Below, piece after piece: positions 25,617 through 35,268 of a stretch of DNA of 64,000 nt. Positions within the stretch are counted from its first letter, which is position 1. Every line of letters starts with the position of its first letter. This stretch comes from JARRNE01 sp963824085 (lineage in GTDB: Bacteria; Pseudomonadota; Gammaproteobacteria; Chromatiales; Chromatiaceae). The position numbers were made by a program, and so were the translations under genes. The notes below the pieces were generated by a model. That model saw only the letters and a program-made list of their open reading frames with translations. It was not told the origin of the DNA and ran no database searches. The stretch is from NCBI GenBank assembly GCA_963824085.1, contig CAWGNT010000014.1, forward strand, positions 310,001 through 374,000, given 5' to 3'.

Positions 25617-26294
25617 ATGCACGTTCTCCTCATAGAAGACGACCAGCAGTTAGCCGCTTTCCTGCTCAAGGCCCTGCGGGAGGTAGGAATCACAGTCGAC
25701 CACGCCCAGGAGGGCAAAGCGGGCCTATTGGACGCGGCGGGCGGAAGCTACGACGTCCTGATTATCGACCGCATGCTTCCGGGGCTCGACGGACTCGGCA
25801 TCGTGCGTACCCTGCGGGCATCCGGCGACAAGACCCCGGTACTTATCCTTAGCGCCCTGGGCCAGGTGGACGACCGGGTGGAAGGACTGCGGGCAGGCGG
25901 GGACGACTACCTGGTCAAACCGTTCGCCTTCGCCGAGCTGCACGCGCGCCTCGAGGCCCTGATCCGCCGCGGCTCGGGCGAAACCCCGGAGACGAAGCTA
26001 CGCGTCGGCGACCTGGAGATGAACCTGCTCACCCGCGAGGTAACCCGCGCGGGACAGCGCATCCACATCCAGCCCCGGGAGTTTCGTCTGCTCGAGTACC
26101 TGATGCGGCACGAAGGGCAGGTAGTGACCCGCACCATGTTGCTCGAAAACGTGTGGGACTATCACTTCGACCCCCAGACCAACGTGATCGATGTCCATGT
26201 GAGCCGCCTACGGGCAAAGATCGACAAAGAGTTCGACGATCCACTACTGCAGACGGTCCGCGGCGCCGGATACGTGCTTCGTGCTCCCGGCTAG
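25617..26294 (+). CDS. OmpR/PhoB-type response regulator
   Basis: 225 residues. Receiver domain: acidic pocket IEDD, phospho-acceptor Asp51 in VLIIDRMLPGLDG, the conserved Lys in DDYLVKPFAF. The C-terminal winged helix is of the OmpR type: PREFRLLEYLMRHEGQVVTR, then NVIDVHVSRLRAKID and VRGAGYVLRAPG. It activates or represses target promoters once phosphorylated by the adjacent kinase. The stop overlaps the kinase start (14 bp), so they are translationally coupled. Target genes are not identifiable, although htrA upstream and the direct repeats at 25510 are candidates. Confidence 0.93.
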   Translation: MHVLLIEDDQQLAAFLLKALREVGITVDHAQEGKAGLLDAAGGSYDVLIIDRMLPGLDGLGIVRTLRASGDKTPVLILSALGQVDDRVEGLRAGGDDYLVKPFAFAELHARLEALIRRGSGETPETKLRVGDLEMNLLTREVTRAGQRIHIQPREFRLLEYLMRHEGQVVTRTMLLENVWDYHFDPQTNVIDVHVSRLRAKIDKEFDDPLLQTVRGAGYVLRAPG

Positions 26295-27774
26295 GACATT
26301 CCGCAGCTCGACATTCCGACTCGCCCTGCTCTACATGGCGCTGTCGGTCGGCTCGGTCATCATACTGCTCGGGTTCATCTACTGGGCCACCGCGGGCTAC
26401 ATGAGCCGGCAAACGGACGCCACCATCGGGGCGGAGATCGGCGGCTTGGCCGAGCAGTACCGCCAGCGCGGGCTCACCGGGCTGTCCAGCTTGATCGCCG
26501 AACGCATCGCCCGCGATCCCGGCGGTGCCGCCGTCTACTTGCTGGCGAACCAGGATTTCACGCCCGTGGTCGGCAACCTGAGCGGTTGGCCGGATGCCCC
26601 CTCGGATGGGAGCGGCTGGATGAGCTTCGTGCTGCACGACTGGGGGCCAAGTGCCAGCGAGGAGCATGCAGCGCGCGCCCGTATCTTCGACCTCCGCGGC
26701 GGCCTGCATCTCCTCGTCGGCCGCGATGTCCGCGAGCTGGAGGCGACCCGCCGGCTGATCCTCAACGCCCTCGCCTGGGGACTCGCCATCACCGCGGCCC
26801 TCGCGCTTCTTGGGGGCGTGACCATGAGTGCCGGCGTCGTGCGCCGCATCGAGGCCATCAACCAGACGAGCCGCGAGATCATGGAGGGCGACCTGTCCCG
26901 GCGCGTCCCCACCGACGGAACAGGCGACGACTTCGACCAGCTGGCGGTGAACCTGAATTTGATGCTTGAGCGGATCGAGCGGTTGCTCGAGGCGGTGCGG
27001 CAGGTCTCGGACAATATCGCCCATGATCTGCGAACCCCGCTCACACGGCTGCGGACCAGGCTCGAGCTAATGCGCGGCGAAAGCGACCGCCCGGAGCGGA
27101 TCGCAGAGACGGTCGATCAGGCCATCGAGAACGCCGACGAGCTGCTGGCGACCTTCAACGCCCTTCTGCGAATTGCCCGGATCGAGTCGGGGAGCCGGCG
27201 CACCGCCTTCACGGAGGTCGAGCTGTCCAGCCTGGTCGAGGACGTTGCCGAGCTCTATGAGCCGCTTGCCACGGAGCGCGGCCAACAATTCTCGGTCGAG
27301 GCGCCGACACCGCTCTGCGTGCACGGCGACCGCGATCTGCTGTTCCAGGCAGTCGCGAATCTCGTGGACAACGCCATCAAGTACACGCCCGACGGGGGCC
27401 GCATCGCCCTCACCGTGGGGATGCAGGCCGGTCATCCGGAGATCGCGGTGGTAGATAGCGGCCCCGGCATCCCAACGCCCATGCGCGAGAAGGTGTTCCA
27501 GCGCTTCTTCCGTCTCGACGGCAGCCGCTCTACGCCCGGCAGCGGCCTTGGGCTCAGCCTCGTCCATGCTGCGGCACAGATCCACGAGGCGCAGATCCGG
27601 CTTGCGGACAACGATCCAGGGCTGCGCGCCGTGCTGCGCTTTGAATCGGGACAATGCCCTGCCCTCTCCCCTGCAGACGGCGCGACCCCCGGCAACGGGC
27701 AACTGCAGGCTCCTCATGCCGAGACGGATACGGCCGCCGACCCGACAAAGCGCCAGGAAAAGCGACCAGCCTGA
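26281..27774 (+). CDS. sensor histidine kinase, EnvZ-like
   Basis: 497 residues from a GTG at 26281 that overlaps the regulator stop. Two membrane segments (about 14-38 LALLYMALSVGSVIILLGFI and about 160-185 LNALAWGLAITAALALLGG) bracket a periplasmic sensor of about 120 residues. Then come a HAMP linker, HisKA with phospho-His in DNIAHDLRTPLTRLR, and the ATPase boxes NLVDNAIKYTPDGG, VDSGPGIP and GSGLGLSLVHAAA. The tail after about residue 450 is low-complexity. The signal sensed is unknown. Confidence 0.93.
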   Translation: MLPARTFRSSTFRLALLYMALSVGSVIILLGFIYWATAGYMSRQTDATIGAEIGGLAEQYRQRGLTGLSSLIAERIARDPGGAAVYLLANQDFTPVVGNLSGWPDAPSDGSGWMSFVLHDWGPSASEEHAARARIFDLRGGLHLLVGRDVRELEATRRLILNALAWGLAITAALALLGGVTMSAGVVRRIEAINQTSREIMEGDLSRRVPTDGTGDDFDQLAVNLNLMLERIERLLEAVRQVSDNIAHDLRTPLTRLRTRLELMRGESDRPERIAETVDQAIENADELLATFNALLRIARIESGSRRTAFTEVELSSLVEDVAELYEPLATERGQQFSVEAPTPLCVHGDRDLLFQAVANLVDNAIKYTPDGGRIALTVGMQAGHPEIAVVDSGPGIPTPMREKVFQRFFRLDGSRSTPGSGLGLSLVHAAAQIHEAQIRLADNDPGLRAVLRFESGQCPALSPADGATPGNGQLQAPHAETDTAADPTKRQEKRPA

Positions 27775-27912
27775 CCGTCCGAGTCACCATCCGCCGCCAC
27801 TCCGGTGCATTCTTGGACACCCGCTCTCGCGTTCCACGCCTCTGACCCGATGGCCGGTGTCCGATGCGAGGCACAGGCAAACCACAGGCTCGTCGAGGCC
27901 CCCCGGATCGGC

Positions 27913-29236
27913 CTACGCGCCCTCCTGAGCGAGCTGCTCGATCACCCGCTCCAGCGCCATTCCCCGGGATCCCTTGAACAAGACCACAGCGGCCGGGGCG
28001 CGCAGCGCCGTAGCCGCTTCGGCAGCCGCCCTACTGTCTCGAAACGCCCGCACGTCGGATGCTGCATCGGCGAGTCGTGTGGCAAGGCGTGACATCTCCT
28101 CGCCGACCAGCCACAAGCGCTCCGCCCCAATGCGGTGCAGATCCGGCACCAGATCTTCGTGGAGCCGGCTCGTCTCCGAGCCCAGATCGAGCATGTCTCC
28201 CAGGACGAGGTACAGGGGCAGCCCGGTCTCCCGGGAGCGGGCCTCGGCGGCCGCGAGACCCGCACGGATCGACGACGGATTGGCGTTGTAATGGTCAAGG
28301 AGGAGGATGGTCCCGCCCTCCAGGTGACACTCCCCGCCACGGCCTTGCGGCGGAGTCAGTCCGTCCAAGACCCGTGCGATCTCGTCCGGCCGCAAACCCA
28401 GATGAAGCGCCACCGCACACGCCAGGGCGGTATTGCGGCGAAGGTATGGATTGCGCAGCGGGGGATCGAGCTCGGAGTGCAGGTCTCGGGGATCGGAAGG
28501 GATCAGGTGAACGGCGGGCGCGCCATCGAGACGGGCCAGCCAGGGGTCGTCCGCCGGCGCAAAGCACACCCCCTCGCGTTGTTGGACAACGTCAAAGAGC
28601 ACGGTCTCCTCCCGAAACACCCCTTCGATCGAGCGGAGCAGGTTCAGGTGCTCCTCTCCGATCGACGTCAGCACGGCAATATCGGGGAGCACCAATGCGG
28701 CGTGCCTCGCCATGTCACCCGGGGCGTCAATCCCGATCTCGACCACCGCCAGGTCAATGTCCGGGCGCAGCTGCTCCAGGGTCTTGGGAATCCCCAGCTC
28801 GCCGTTCTGGGACGCCTGTGTCTTGGCGACGCGGAAGCGCGCCGCGAGGAGCGCGGCGGTGAACTCCTTCGCCGTCGTCTTGCCCGAGCTGCCCCCGATG
28901 CCGACCACGGGCCCCGCGAAGCGGCTGCGGAACATGCCTGCAATCCGGCGGTGGGCGGCGTGGGTATCATCCACCTCGACGAGCCGTCCGGAACCAACCC
29001 CGCTATTCAAGCCGAGCCTTACCCCCGTCCCCCGGGCGGCGACGCAGCACACCCCGGCGGCGAGCAGCCCGGGCACGAAATCATGGCCGTCATGTACGGC
29101 TTCCGCGGAGCGCAACGAAGAGATCACCGGAGCGCGCATTGCGCGAATCCGACGTGTATGCGGGGCAAGAGGTGCCGAGGCTTACAAGATCGTCATCCAC
29201 GGTAAAGTGAGAATCATCAGGTGCAAGAATTGGCAT
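27913..29236 (-). pseudogene. MurF-like UDP-MurNAc-tripeptide ligase gene with one frameshift
   Basis: Two frames make one MurF-type protein of about 441 residues. The N-terminal part (29236 down to 29090) ends YTSDSRNARSGDLFVALRG, the MurF domain 1 signature. The second part continues DGHDFVPGLLAAGV, then the P-loop VGIGGSSGKTTAKEFT, EIGIDAPGDMARHA, NTALACAVALHLGL and LLDHYNANPSSIRAGL, ending at 27913. The frame changes near 29092-29105, where one extra base explains it. MurF adds D-Ala-D-Ala to the peptidoglycan precursor. It is not in a division cluster here, so it is probably a paralogue. A downstream start could still give a 400-residue protein lacking domain 1. Confidence 0.75.
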
Positions 29237-29548
29237 TTTACCGATCCGGCAGGTGCCGCTGAATTGATGGTCGTCGCGGCAGGGAGCCGCCACCAAGCGC
29301 CACGTCACCTGAACGGCGGGGCAGCTGTGTGCTCGCGTGGTACCACCCACAAGTCAAGAGCAATCGGAAGGGCGTACCGCGAAGACCGGAGAGAGAGGAC
29401 GCAGAAGGGGCCCAACATCGGTCACACCGGGCAGCGAGCAAGTTTGATAAACGCGCGGGTAGAATCTGCGAACCCCGTTTTCTATGCCTCGAACCTCCGT
29501 ACCTCTACATCTCTGCGGTTCAGTTCTGCCCCGATGGAGCATGCCACA

Positions 29549-30100
29549 ATGCATCGATCCCCAGCCGCGACCGTACCCGCCGTCGCACTGACCATATGCT
29601 TGACCGCGTGCGCCACGCCCGTGCCCCAGGCAATCCGGATCGCTCCTGCCGCGGTGGTGAGCGTGACGCAGGTGCAGCAAGATCCGACCAAGTACGTCGG
29701 CCAAAGGGTCCGGTGGGGAGGGACCATCATTGCCGTCGAGAACCGTAAGCACACCACCGGGATCGAGCTGCTTGCCCGCCCGCTCGACAGCGACGGAGAA
29801 CCCCGTGCGGACTTGCCGGGCGTGGGCCGCTTTATCGCCAGAATCCCGGCATTTGCGGATCCGGCCGAGTATCCCAAAGACCGCCTGCTGACCGTGGTCG
29901 GAAAGGTGGAAGGCATCGAGACGCGCCCCGTGGGGGACTACCCCTACCGCTACCCTGTGGTGGCGACGGAGACCCGCTACCTGTGGCCGCAACCCGTGCG
30001 GCCGGCCTATCTCTATCCGTACCCCTACCCCTGGTATGGTCCTTGGTATGGACCCTGGTATCCCCCTTGGGGACCCTGGTGGGGCCCCTGGTACTACTGA
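29549..30100 (+). CDS. Slp-family outer-membrane lipoprotein with Trp/Pro/Tyr-rich tail
   Basis: 183 residues from the ATG at 29549 (GGAGC 8 bp upstream). An ATG at 29534 would add 5 residues. Signal peptide with lipobox LTAC. The Slp domain shows DPTKYVGQRVRWGGTIIAVE, then TGIELLARPLD, RFIARIPAFADPAEY and DRLLTVVGKVEG. Slp proteins are induced in starvation or acid in enteric bacteria; their function is not settled. The C-terminus has repeated YPYPYPWYGPWYGPWYPP and PWWGPWY, much richer in aromatics than usual. The region upstream (29351-29548) is the only space for its promoter. Confidence 0.85.
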   Translation: MHRSPAATVPAVALTICLTACATPVPQAIRIAPAAVVSVTQVQQDPTKYVGQRVRWGGTIIAVENRKHTTGIELLARPLDSDGEPRADLPGVGRFIARIPAFADPAEYPKDRLLTVVGKVEGIETRPVGDYPYRYPVVATETRYLWPQPVRPAYLYPYPYPWYGPWYGPWYPPWGPWWGPWYY

Positions 30101-30115
30101 TGGTGTCCCCGCGCG

Positions 30116-31321
30116 TCACCGGTACAGCAGATAGTCCTCCCGCTGTTCTTTCCAGGTGACCTCGTCCCTGTGCAGCCGAGCCTCCAGGTCCTCCGGACCA
30201 GCCGCCGGGTCGTCAACCCACTCGCGCAGAAAGGTACCGCCGCTCAGCAGGTCGATGGCGAGCCGCTCGGTCTCGTACTCGTACGGGAAGTCCCGCCAGA
30301 TCGCGTAATCCGGATAGTCGCGGCGGACGACTTTCAGCAGCAACGCGACGATGCGGTAGGGCCGGAAGCGGTCGTGCAGATACCAACAGTTGTCGGTATG
30401 GATCTGGACGCCTGAGCAGAGCCGACCCGCGTGTTTGTGGAAGGTAGGCTCGAACCAGCAGGGCCGTAGCCGACAGCCGTCCAGCCAGTCGGCGCCCAAT
30501 GCCGACATATGCTCGAGCACCCGTTCAAAGTCGATGTCCGGCGCACCCACGAGCTCGAGGGATGTGGTGGTTCCGCGGCCCTCCGAGAGGGTCGTCCCTT
30601 CGAACAACACGGTCCCCGGAAAGCACCGCGCCATATTCAGGCTGGAGGCGTTTGGGCTGGGATTGACCCAGGACAGCTCATGTAGGGGCCAGCCGAAGCC
30701 CGGACCCTCGCCCGGCCGGTAGCCGTCCATCGCCACGACCTCAAGGTCGAGATCGAGGCCCTTCGTATCTGCAAGCCACAGCGCCAACTCCCCGAAGGTG
30801 AGGCCGTGGCGCATGACGAGTGGTGCGGCACCGACAAAGCTCTCCCAGCCGGTCTCCAGGATGCTCCCCTCCACCGGCCGCCCGACGGGATTCGGGCGGT
30901 CCAAAACCCAGACAGTCTTTCCCTCGCGCGCACAGGCATCCAGCATGTAGACCAAGGTCGTGACATAGGTGTAGATGCGGGTGCCGATGTCCTGAAGATC
31001 CACCAGCAGGACATCGAAGACATCGAGCATAGTCCGGGTGGGATAGCGCACCTCGCCGTAGAGACTGTAGACCGGGATACCGTGGCGCGGGTCCAGGCAG
31101 TCCGGCGTCTCCACCATGTTGTCCTGCTTGTCCCCACGCATCCCGTGCTGGGGGCCGAAGGCAGCCGAAAGTTGGAGATTGCGAGAGTCCATGAGGGCAT
31201 CGAGGGAGTGCCTGCCGCCGCGAGTAACGGACGCGGCATGTCCGAGCAGGGCGACCCGCCGCCCGCGCAGACGCGCGGCCCGCTCTGGATTGTCGAGGAG
31301 GACGTCGATACCGAGCTTCAT
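30116..31321 (-). CDS. DUF1343/NamZ-type protein (probable exo-beta-N-acetylmuramidase family)
   Basis: 401 residues. Family features: LGIDVLLDNPERAARLRGRR at the start, FGPQHGMRGDKQDN, VYSLYGEVRYPT, VLLVDLQDIGTRIYTYVTTL, VWVLDRPNPVGRPVEG and FEGTTLSEGRGTTTS. DUF1343 contains B. subtilis NamZ, which releases terminal MurNAc from peptidoglycan fragments. No signal peptide is seen, so the protein may act in the cytoplasm unless the N-terminus is longer. It faces the Slp gene tail to tail (16 bp). The nearby MurF-like gene hints at a cell-wall theme, by inference only. Confidence 0.85.
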   Translation of the reverse strand: MKLGIDVLLDNPERAARLRGRRVALLGHAASVTRGGRHSLDALMDSRNLQLSAAFGPQHGMRGDKQDNMVETPDCLDPRHGIPVYSLYGEVRYPTRTMLDVFDVLLVDLQDIGTRIYTYVTTLVYMLDACAREGKTVWVLDRPNPVGRPVEGSILETGWESFVGAAPLVMRHGLTFGELALWLADTKGLDLDLEVVAMDGYRPGEGPGFGWPLHELSWVNPSPNASSLNMARCFPGTVLFEGTTLSEGRGTTTSLELVGAPDIDFERVLEHMSALGADWLDGCRLRPCWFEPTFHKHAGRLCSGVQIHTDNCWYLHDRFRPYRIVALLLKVVRRDYPDYAIWRDFPYEYETERLAIDLLSGGTFLREWVDDPAAGPEDLEARLHRDEVTWKEQREDYLLYR

Positions 31322-31470
31322 ACCTCGCCGGCGCCGTGCGTCAGTTGGTCACCTGTCGCGCGGCGGGTGCGGGCCCGTGCGGAACGCGGTCGTCCGACAG
31401 GGACCGGCAAGCGGACCGAGCGCCTGGCCGGAAGGTCACTGTCGTCAAGAGTGTCGCCCTTCGGAGGACG

Positions 31471-32538
31471 TCAGCCCATGACCGCCGCAAAGACCGCCAT
31501 GCGGATGAAAACGGATCCACGCGCCTGGGCAAAGTAGCCGTTGTGCGGTGAGTCGTTGAGCAGATGAGCGGCCTCCTCGTTCTGCATCTCTGGGCTGAGG
31601 ACCATCGCCTCGCGCTTGAAGAGAGCGATCGACTCCACGAGCTGCATGCGCGGGACGTGAGTCGTCTGCAATTGGTGGACGTACATCAGGTCCAAAGTGG
31701 GGATAAGCTCCCGGGCCGCCTCCATGTCGGTGGCAACCGGGCACAGCTCGTTGAGGGTCTCTATCCGCAGCCCCGCGCGCTCCAGCTCTTCGCGCTGACC
31801 GGCGGCGAAACCGTGCTCCAGCCGCTGCATCAGCACCACCCGTTTCACCGCCTTCGGAAAGCAGGTAAGCAGCTGCAGGAAGCTGCGAATCGTGCGCGTG
31901 CGCGACGGGTCCCCAACGATGGCGATCGTCAGCCGCTGGTCGGCGGGAGGATCATCCTGCAGCAGGGCCGGCCGCCATTTGAACAGGGTGTAGAGATCCG
32001 CCATCGCGTGCGTAGGGTGCTCAGCCAGGCCGTCTCCCGCACTGATCACCGGCCCCCGGAACCGGGGCAGCATCTCGTCGAACGTCTCGCGGTCGCCGGT
32101 GCGAAGCACCGTAATGTCGGCATAGCTGTTACAGAGCTCGACGATCTCGTCCGGGGCATAACGGCGGCTCATGATCTGCTCCACCGTGCCCTCGAAGTCG
32201 AGCAGGCTCCCACCAAGCCGCAGCCAGGCGGCATTGAATGCGAGTCGGCCGGTGCAATGGGAGCGGTCGAGAAACAGGTTACTTAGGACCTTGCCGCGCA
32301 TTGGATGGGTATCCTTGAGCTCCCCCAGCTCATACCGAGCCGCCAAGCGCATGAGCTGCTTCAGCAACGAGGCGTCGAAATGGCGCGATGAGACCACATG
32401 CCGCTGGCGCAGCCGGCGGAGCGTGTCTGGGTCATCCGCGATGCCCTGCAGCAAGAGCTGGGCGCGGTCAGGGGCCGCAGAAGGGTGCTCTTTACGGATG
32501 ACTCGCGAATCGGGGCCAGGCAGCGTAGAGTCGGTCAT
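31471..32538 (-). CDS. aspartate/ornithine carbamoyltransferase-like protein with altered active site
   Basis: 355 residues from the ATG at 32538. The longer reading to 33051 overlaps glgB and is not conserved-looking. The fold is that of the carbamoyltransferase family: SNLFLDRSHCTGRLAFNAA stands where active enzymes have xxSTRTRxSF, ISAGDGLAEHPTHAMADLYT corresponds to GDGxxxHPTQALLDxYT, and IAIVGDPSRTRTIRSFLQLL to the second-domain start. The carbamoyl-phosphate Ser-Thr-Arg-Thr-Arg motif is not intact and Gln of HPTQ is His. It may bind a different substrate or be a non-catalytic paralogue. It is divergent from glgB. Confidence 0.75.
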   Translation of the reverse strand: MTDSTLPGPDSRVIRKEHPSAAPDRAQLLLQGIADDPDTLRRLRQRHVVSSRHFDASLLKQLMRLAARYELGELKDTHPMRGKVLSNLFLDRSHCTGRLAFNAAWLRLGGSLLDFEGTVEQIMSRRYAPDEIVELCNSYADITVLRTGDRETFDEMLPRFRGPVISAGDGLAEHPTHAMADLYTLFKWRPALLQDDPPADQRLTIAIVGDPSRTRTIRSFLQLLTCFPKAVKRVVLMQRLEHGFAAGQREELERAGLRIETLNELCPVATDMEAARELIPTLDLMYVHQLQTTHVPRMQLVESIALFKREAMVLSPEMQNEEAAHLLNDSPHNGYFAQARGSVFIRMAVFAAVMG

Positions 32539-32775
32539 AGAGGGGCTCCGAAGAATCAGCGAAAGGCGATGGATAGTCCGCGAGCGCATTTTAACCTGAA
32601 ACGGTACGCCCAGGTCCTCGCCACACCCCAGCGGGCGCTTCATGTGCCTTCCCGGTGGACAAGGAACTCCTCTACAATTTCCGCGTATGCGAAAATACTT
32701 AATCTCGGGGGCGTCAACATCCGTGGCGCGCGCGGGCTGAGCAAACACAAGAAACCCAGATAGAGGTGTCCCAGG

Positions 32776-35004
32776 ATGAGCGATCCGAGACTGTCCCCGG
32801 AGCTGCAACAGATCGTCGAAGCGAGGCATCGTGACCCATTCGCGGTCCTCGGCAGGCACGTCCATGACGGCAACGCGGTGGTGCGGGCATTGCTGCCTCA
32901 CGCCGAGCAGGTGACCATCGTGGAGGGCGGTCACCAGATGCACCGGATCGAAGGGACCGACATATTCGAGTGGCACGGTGATGCAACGGCCGTCCCCGAT
33001 CGCTATCGCCTGCTCTGGCGCGATGACCAGCACCGTGAGCACGTTGGCCATGATCCCTATTGCTACCCTCCCCAGCTACCCGACTTCGACCTGCATCTGT
33101 TCGGCGAGGGAAAGCACTGGCACGCCCACCATCTCCTCGGCGCACGCGTGCACGACGCTGACGGCGCGAGGGGGGTGTTGTTCGCCGTATGGGCGCCGAA
33201 CGCCGAGCGCGTGAGCGTGGTCGGCGACTTCAACGATTGGGACGGCCGCCGGCACACCATGCGCGTTCACGGCAAAGGCGTGTGGGAGCTCTTCATACCG
33301 GACCTCGCGCCAGGCGCCATCTACAAGCTCGAGATCCGTGCCCGCAACGGCGATGTCTTCCTGAAGACGGATCCATACGGGCGTCAATTCGAGGTCCGTC
33401 CCAATACAGCCGCCATCGTGGAGGAGCCGAACACCTTCAAATGGAGCGATGCGCAATGGCTCAAACAGCGCGCAGCCCAGGACTGGCTTCATGACCCCAT
33501 GTCCATCTACGAGGTACATCTTGGCTCCTGGCATCGTGGCCCGGAAGGCGAGATGCTCAACTATCGGGATTTAGCGCGGCGGCTCGTGAAGCACGTAAAG
33601 GACCTCGGCTTCACGCACATCGAGCTAATGCCCATCACGGAGCATCCGTTCGATCTGTCATGGGGCTACCAGGCGACCGGGTACTACGCCCCGACCAGCC
33701 GCTTCGGCACGCCAGAAGACTTCCGCTGGTTCGTGGATCACTGCCACAAGAACGGCATCGGCGTCATTCTGGACTGGGTGCCCGCCCACTTCCCCAAGGA
33801 CGCCTATGGGCTGGCGTGGTTCGACGGCACGCCGCTGTACGAGCACGGTGATCCGCGTCTCGGCGAGCACAAGGACTGGTCCACGCTGATCTATAACTTC
33901 GGACGCCTGGAGGTGAAGAACTTCCTCATCTCAAGCGCCCTGTTCTGGCTGGAGGAGTTCCACATCGACGGGCTGCGCGTCGACGCGGTCGCCTCAATGC
34001 TCTATTTGGACTATTCGCGCAAGGAAGGAGAGTGGGTCCCCAATAAATACGGCGGGCGCGAGAACCTGGAGGCCATCGACTTTCTGCGTTCCCTCAACGA
34101 GATCACCCACGGCCAGGTTCCGGGCGCGCTGATCATGGCGGAGGAGTCGACTTCGTGGCCCCAGGTGACCAAACCGACCTATCTGGGCGGCCTCGGTTTC
34201 GACATCAAGTGGAACATGGGCTGGATGAACGACACGCTCCGCTACATGGAGCACGACCCGATCCATCGCCAGTACCACCAGGACATGCTGACCTTCAGCA
34301 TGCTCTACGCCTTCACCGAGAACTTCCTGCTGCCGTTCTCCCATGACGAGGTCACCCACGGCAAGCGCTCCTTAGTCTATAAGATGCCCGGCGACGAGTG
34401 GCAGCGGTTCGCCAATCTGCGCCTCCTGTACACCTACATGTTCACCCATCCGGGAAAGAAGCTCCTGTTCATGGGCGATGAGCTCGGTCAGGGCGAAGAG
34501 TGGAACGCCACAGAGGTCCTGGACTGGTATGTGCTTGACTATCCCTTCCACCAAGGCGTCTACCGGTTTGTGAAGGATCTCAACAGCCTCTACCGGGGCT
34601 CGCCCGCCCTGCATAGGCACGACTTCGACTGGCAAGGATTCGAATGGATCGACTGCCACGATGCACACAACTCGGTCCTCGTCTACCTTCGTCAAGCTGG
34701 CGATGACTTTCTGGTCGTGGCGCTGAACTTCACCCCTGTGCCCCGGCAGGACTATCGGATAGGCGTACCCACGGCAGGCAGCTACCGTGAGATCCTGAGC
34801 TCCGACCTCGGAGACTATGCGGGCAGCGGGATCAGCAACGGCAGTGGAGGACTCCAGAGCGAGGAGGTGCCTTGGATGAACCGTCCTCACTCGCTGGTGG
34901 TGACCCTGCCTCCCCTCGGAGGGGTCGTATTGAAGCCTGAACCGGCGGCGCCCGTGAGCGAGACGGACGAAGTTTCGGTAGCGGCTGAGACAGACGAGCA
35001 ATGA
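32776..35004 (+). CDS. glgB: 1,4-alpha-glucan branching enzyme GlgB
   Basis: 742 residues, full length for the proteobacterial form. There is an N-terminal N1 module (RHRDPFAVLGRH), then a CBM48 module (GVLFAVWAPNAERVSVVGDF). The GH13 barrel has ILDWVPAHFP, GLRVDAVASMLY with nucleophile Asp403, ALIMAEESTSWP with acid/base Glu456, and FSHDEVTHGK. It moves alpha-1,4 chains to make alpha-1,6 branches. GlgB, GlgA and a GH13 enzyme follow each other on this strand. The last 30 residues are an acidic tail of unknown use. Confidence 0.95.
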   Translation: MSDPRLSPELQQIVEARHRDPFAVLGRHVHDGNAVVRALLPHAEQVTIVEGGHQMHRIEGTDIFEWHGDATAVPDRYRLLWRDDQHREHVGHDPYCYPPQLPDFDLHLFGEGKHWHAHHLLGARVHDADGARGVLFAVWAPNAERVSVVGDFNDWDGRRHTMRVHGKGVWELFIPDLAPGAIYKLEIRARNGDVFLKTDPYGRQFEVRPNTAAIVEEPNTFKWSDAQWLKQRAAQDWLHDPMSIYEVHLGSWHRGPEGEMLNYRDLARRLVKHVKDLGFTHIELMPITEHPFDLSWGYQATGYYAPTSRFGTPEDFRWFVDHCHKNGIGVILDWVPAHFPKDAYGLAWFDGTPLYEHGDPRLGEHKDWSTLIYNFGRLEVKNFLISSALFWLEEFHIDGLRVDAVASMLYLDYSRKEGEWVPNKYGGRENLEAIDFLRSLNEITHGQVPGALIMAEESTSWPQVTKPTYLGGLGFDIKWNMGWMNDTLRYMEHDPIHRQYHQDMLTFSMLYAFTENFLLPFSHDEVTHGKRSLVYKMPGDEWQRFANLRLLYTYMFTHPGKKLLFMGDELGQGEEWNATEVLDWYVLDYPFHQGVYRFVKDLNSLYRGSPALHRHDFDWQGFEWIDCHDAHNSVLVYLRQAGDDFLVVALNFTPVPRQDYRIGVPTAGSYREILSSDLGDYAGSGISNGSGGLQSEEVPWMNRPHSLVVTLPPLGGVVLKPEPAAPVSETDEVSVAAETDEQ

Positions 35005-35268
35005 GGCATCGAGCTCATACCTTAAGGTGATTAGTGCCGAACCGCAGCAACGGCCTACTACGTCGGGGTCGGGTGCAAGGTGACGCGGGACCCTTGGCGC
35101 CAAAGAAGGGGCCGTGGAGCCTACATGGACTTACTTGCGGCTGGTCCCGACACCCCGTGCTAGTACCCGATGTCGCGGCCAAGCTATAGCACTGACCACC
35201 TGCAGTAGAGACCTGGCTGCCCCGGGGAAGCGGCAGTCATTTGGAAGATCATCTGCCAGGAGAACGCC
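35005..35268. other. glgB-glgA spacer with repeat R2, copy 1
   Basis: Starts AAGGTGATTAGTGCCGAACC at 35024 and includes GGTCGGGTGCAAGGTGACGC and, further on, GGAGCCTACATGGAC, the complement of a block in the 44.7-kb copy. No gene is evident. The glgA ribosome site (CAGGAG) ends it. Confidence 0.5.

Noticed and set aside
32539..33051. N-terminal extension of the carbamoyltransferase-like gene
   Set aside because: It overlaps glgB, contains no conserved segment, and the ATG at 32538 fits the family start.
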